A DNA stretch of 6,946 nt. It comes from Deltaproteobacteria bacterium. Its GTDB lineage: Bacteria > Desulfobacterota > Binatia > Binatales > Binataceae. The DNA lies in NCBI GenBank assembly GCA_021799555.1, contig JAJZAG010000205.1, positions 1 to 6,946 on the forward strand. The letters are read 5' to 3'. The notes beneath the pieces were generated by a model that worked only from the letters and a program-made list of their open reading frames with translations, was not told where the DNA came from and did no database searches. This document shows, piece by piece, positions 6,370 through 6,946 of the stretch. Numbering within the stretch: the stretch's first letter is position 1; each line of letters begins with the position of its first letter. The translations under genes were made by a program, and so were the position numbers.

Positions 6370-6946
6370 CTAATTCATAATCGAGCCGGCATCGACGTTT
6401 AGGGTCTGGCCGGTCATTCCTGCCGAGGCGTCGGTTACCAGGAACAGGGAGACGCGGGCGACCTCCGCTTCGGTGGCCATCCTGTTCATCGCCGACTGCG
6501 AAAGGAACTGCGCGCGGACCTGTTCGTAGGGGGCTTTGAGCGCCTCGGCGCGCGCGCGCATCACGCGCTCGATTCGGTCGCCCTCGATCGCGCCCGGGCA
6601 GATGCAGTTGCATCGGATTCCGCGCGCGCCCCATTCGGCCGCGACGGTTTGCGTAAGCCCGATCATTGCCCACTTGGCGGCAGCGTACGGCGAGCGCATC
6701 GGATAGCCGCGGCGTCCCGCGCCCGACGAGATGTTCAGGATAATTCCCGAGCGCTGCGTGTCCATCGTTGGCAGCACGGCGCGAGTCGCGAGCCACGTGC
6801 CGGTGAGATCGATATCGATCGTCTCCTGCCATTCGGCGAGCGACATATCGGTGATGCGCTTGGTTGGGCCGGAGATGCCGGCATTGTTGACGAGGATATC
6901 GATTCGTCCGCCGAACGCCTTGCGGGTTTCCTCCGCCATCCGGGCG
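6370..6946 (-). CDS. Short-chain dehydrogenase/reductase (SDR), N-terminus outside the window
   Basis: An NAD(P)(H)-dependent oxidoreductase of the classical SDR family. The window edge removes the start and the TGxxxGxG cofactor motif; the Met codon at 6939 is internal, since the frame stays open to 6946. Counting from that Met, NNAG is at 18-21, the catalytic Ser lies in ILNISSGAG (about 71-72), and the active-site YAAAK has Tyr85 and Lys89. RCNCICPGAIEGDRIERV follows, the PG segment that positions the cofactor, then a long substrate-loop insertion and the C-terminal GMTGQTLNVDAGSIMN. The catalytic set is therefore intact. The substrate cannot be named: the CPGAIEG.RIERV form is seen in FabG-like dehydrogenases acting on alcohols or aromatic diols (family recollection). 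The stop is TAG at 6372-6370. The gene converges on the lipoprotein, and its 3' end is duplicated at 5315-5412. Confidence 0.93.
   Translation of the reverse strand, partial: ARMAEETRKAFGGRIDILVNNAGISGPTKRITDMSLAEWQETIDIDLTGTWLATRAVLPTMDTQRSGIILNISSGAGRRGYPMRSPYAAAKWAMIGLTQTVAAEWGARGIRCNCICPGAIEGDRIERVMRARAEALKAPYEQVRAQFLSQSAMNRMATEAEVARVSLFLVTDASAGMTGQTLNVDAGSIMN
6376..6447. repeat. Direct repeat, right copy (3' end of the intact dehydrogenase)
   Basis: This is the partner of 5321-5392, in the same orientation, with 64 of 72 bases identical. Both copies use the leucine codon CTA at the same place, rare in such GC-rich coding DNA, which argues for common nucleotide ancestry rather than protein-level convergence. 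The two copies are 983 bp apart and enclose the lipoprotein gene. Confidence 0.85.

Noticed and set aside
5321..6447. Insertion sequence or composite transposon bounded by the 72-bp repeats
   Set aside because: No transposase or integrase is present, the repeats are coding gene ends with many synonymous differences, and no terminal inverted repeats were seen.

Overview
The window is GC-rich DNA from a Gram-negative (diderm) bacterium. It holds one well-conserved housekeeping cluster, a sparsely coding accessory stretch, and the 3' part of an oxidoreductase gene on the opposite strand. The gene order lptA-rpoN-hpf-ptsN-rapZ is the classic sigma-54/nitrogen-PTS cluster of proteobacteria and related lineages. 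The high GC, the sequence style and the missing lptB and ptsH suggest a deltaproteobacteria-type or uncultured soil lineage (Desulfobacterota, Myxococcota or Binatota-like). The sequence alone cannot settle this.

Positions 2-4238, plus strand: a 5'-truncated LptA/OstA-domain protein (LPS transport), RNA polymerase sigma-54 (RpoN), a ribosome hibernation promoting factor with a basic N-terminal extension, the nitrogen-PTS EIIA protein PtsN, and RapZ. Gaps are 12, 26, 121 and 28 bp, so most or all of these are probably co-transcribed. Together they link envelope assembly, alternative sigma-factor transcription, translation shutdown and phosphorelay or amino-sugar control. Two oddities stand out: lptB, usual between lptA and rpoN, is absent there, and the RapZ P-loop has Arg-Ala where Lys-Ser/Thr is expected.

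Positions 4239-6369: a low-density interval in which only about 40% is plausibly coding. It holds a 121-aa protein of unknown function (4635-5000). It also holds a minus-strand remnant of a short-chain dehydrogenase 3' end (5315 to about 5412). A candidate lipoprotein (5615-6151) has an alanine-rich coiled coil followed by a cysteine-rich module. The remnant shares 64 of 72 bases with the 3' end of the intact dehydrogenase at the right edge, so the lipoprotein gene lies between two directly repeated gene ends. This looks like a site of past gene turnover downstream of rapZ.

Positions 6370-6946, minus strand: the C-terminal three quarters or so of an NAD(P)-dependent short-chain dehydrogenase/reductase, cut by the window edge. 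A hairpin with a short T-rich tail at 6240-6257 could terminate it. No tRNA, rRNA, CRISPR array, transposase or phage gene was seen. The most original candidate is the lipoprotein; no complete new multi-gene system can be claimed here.
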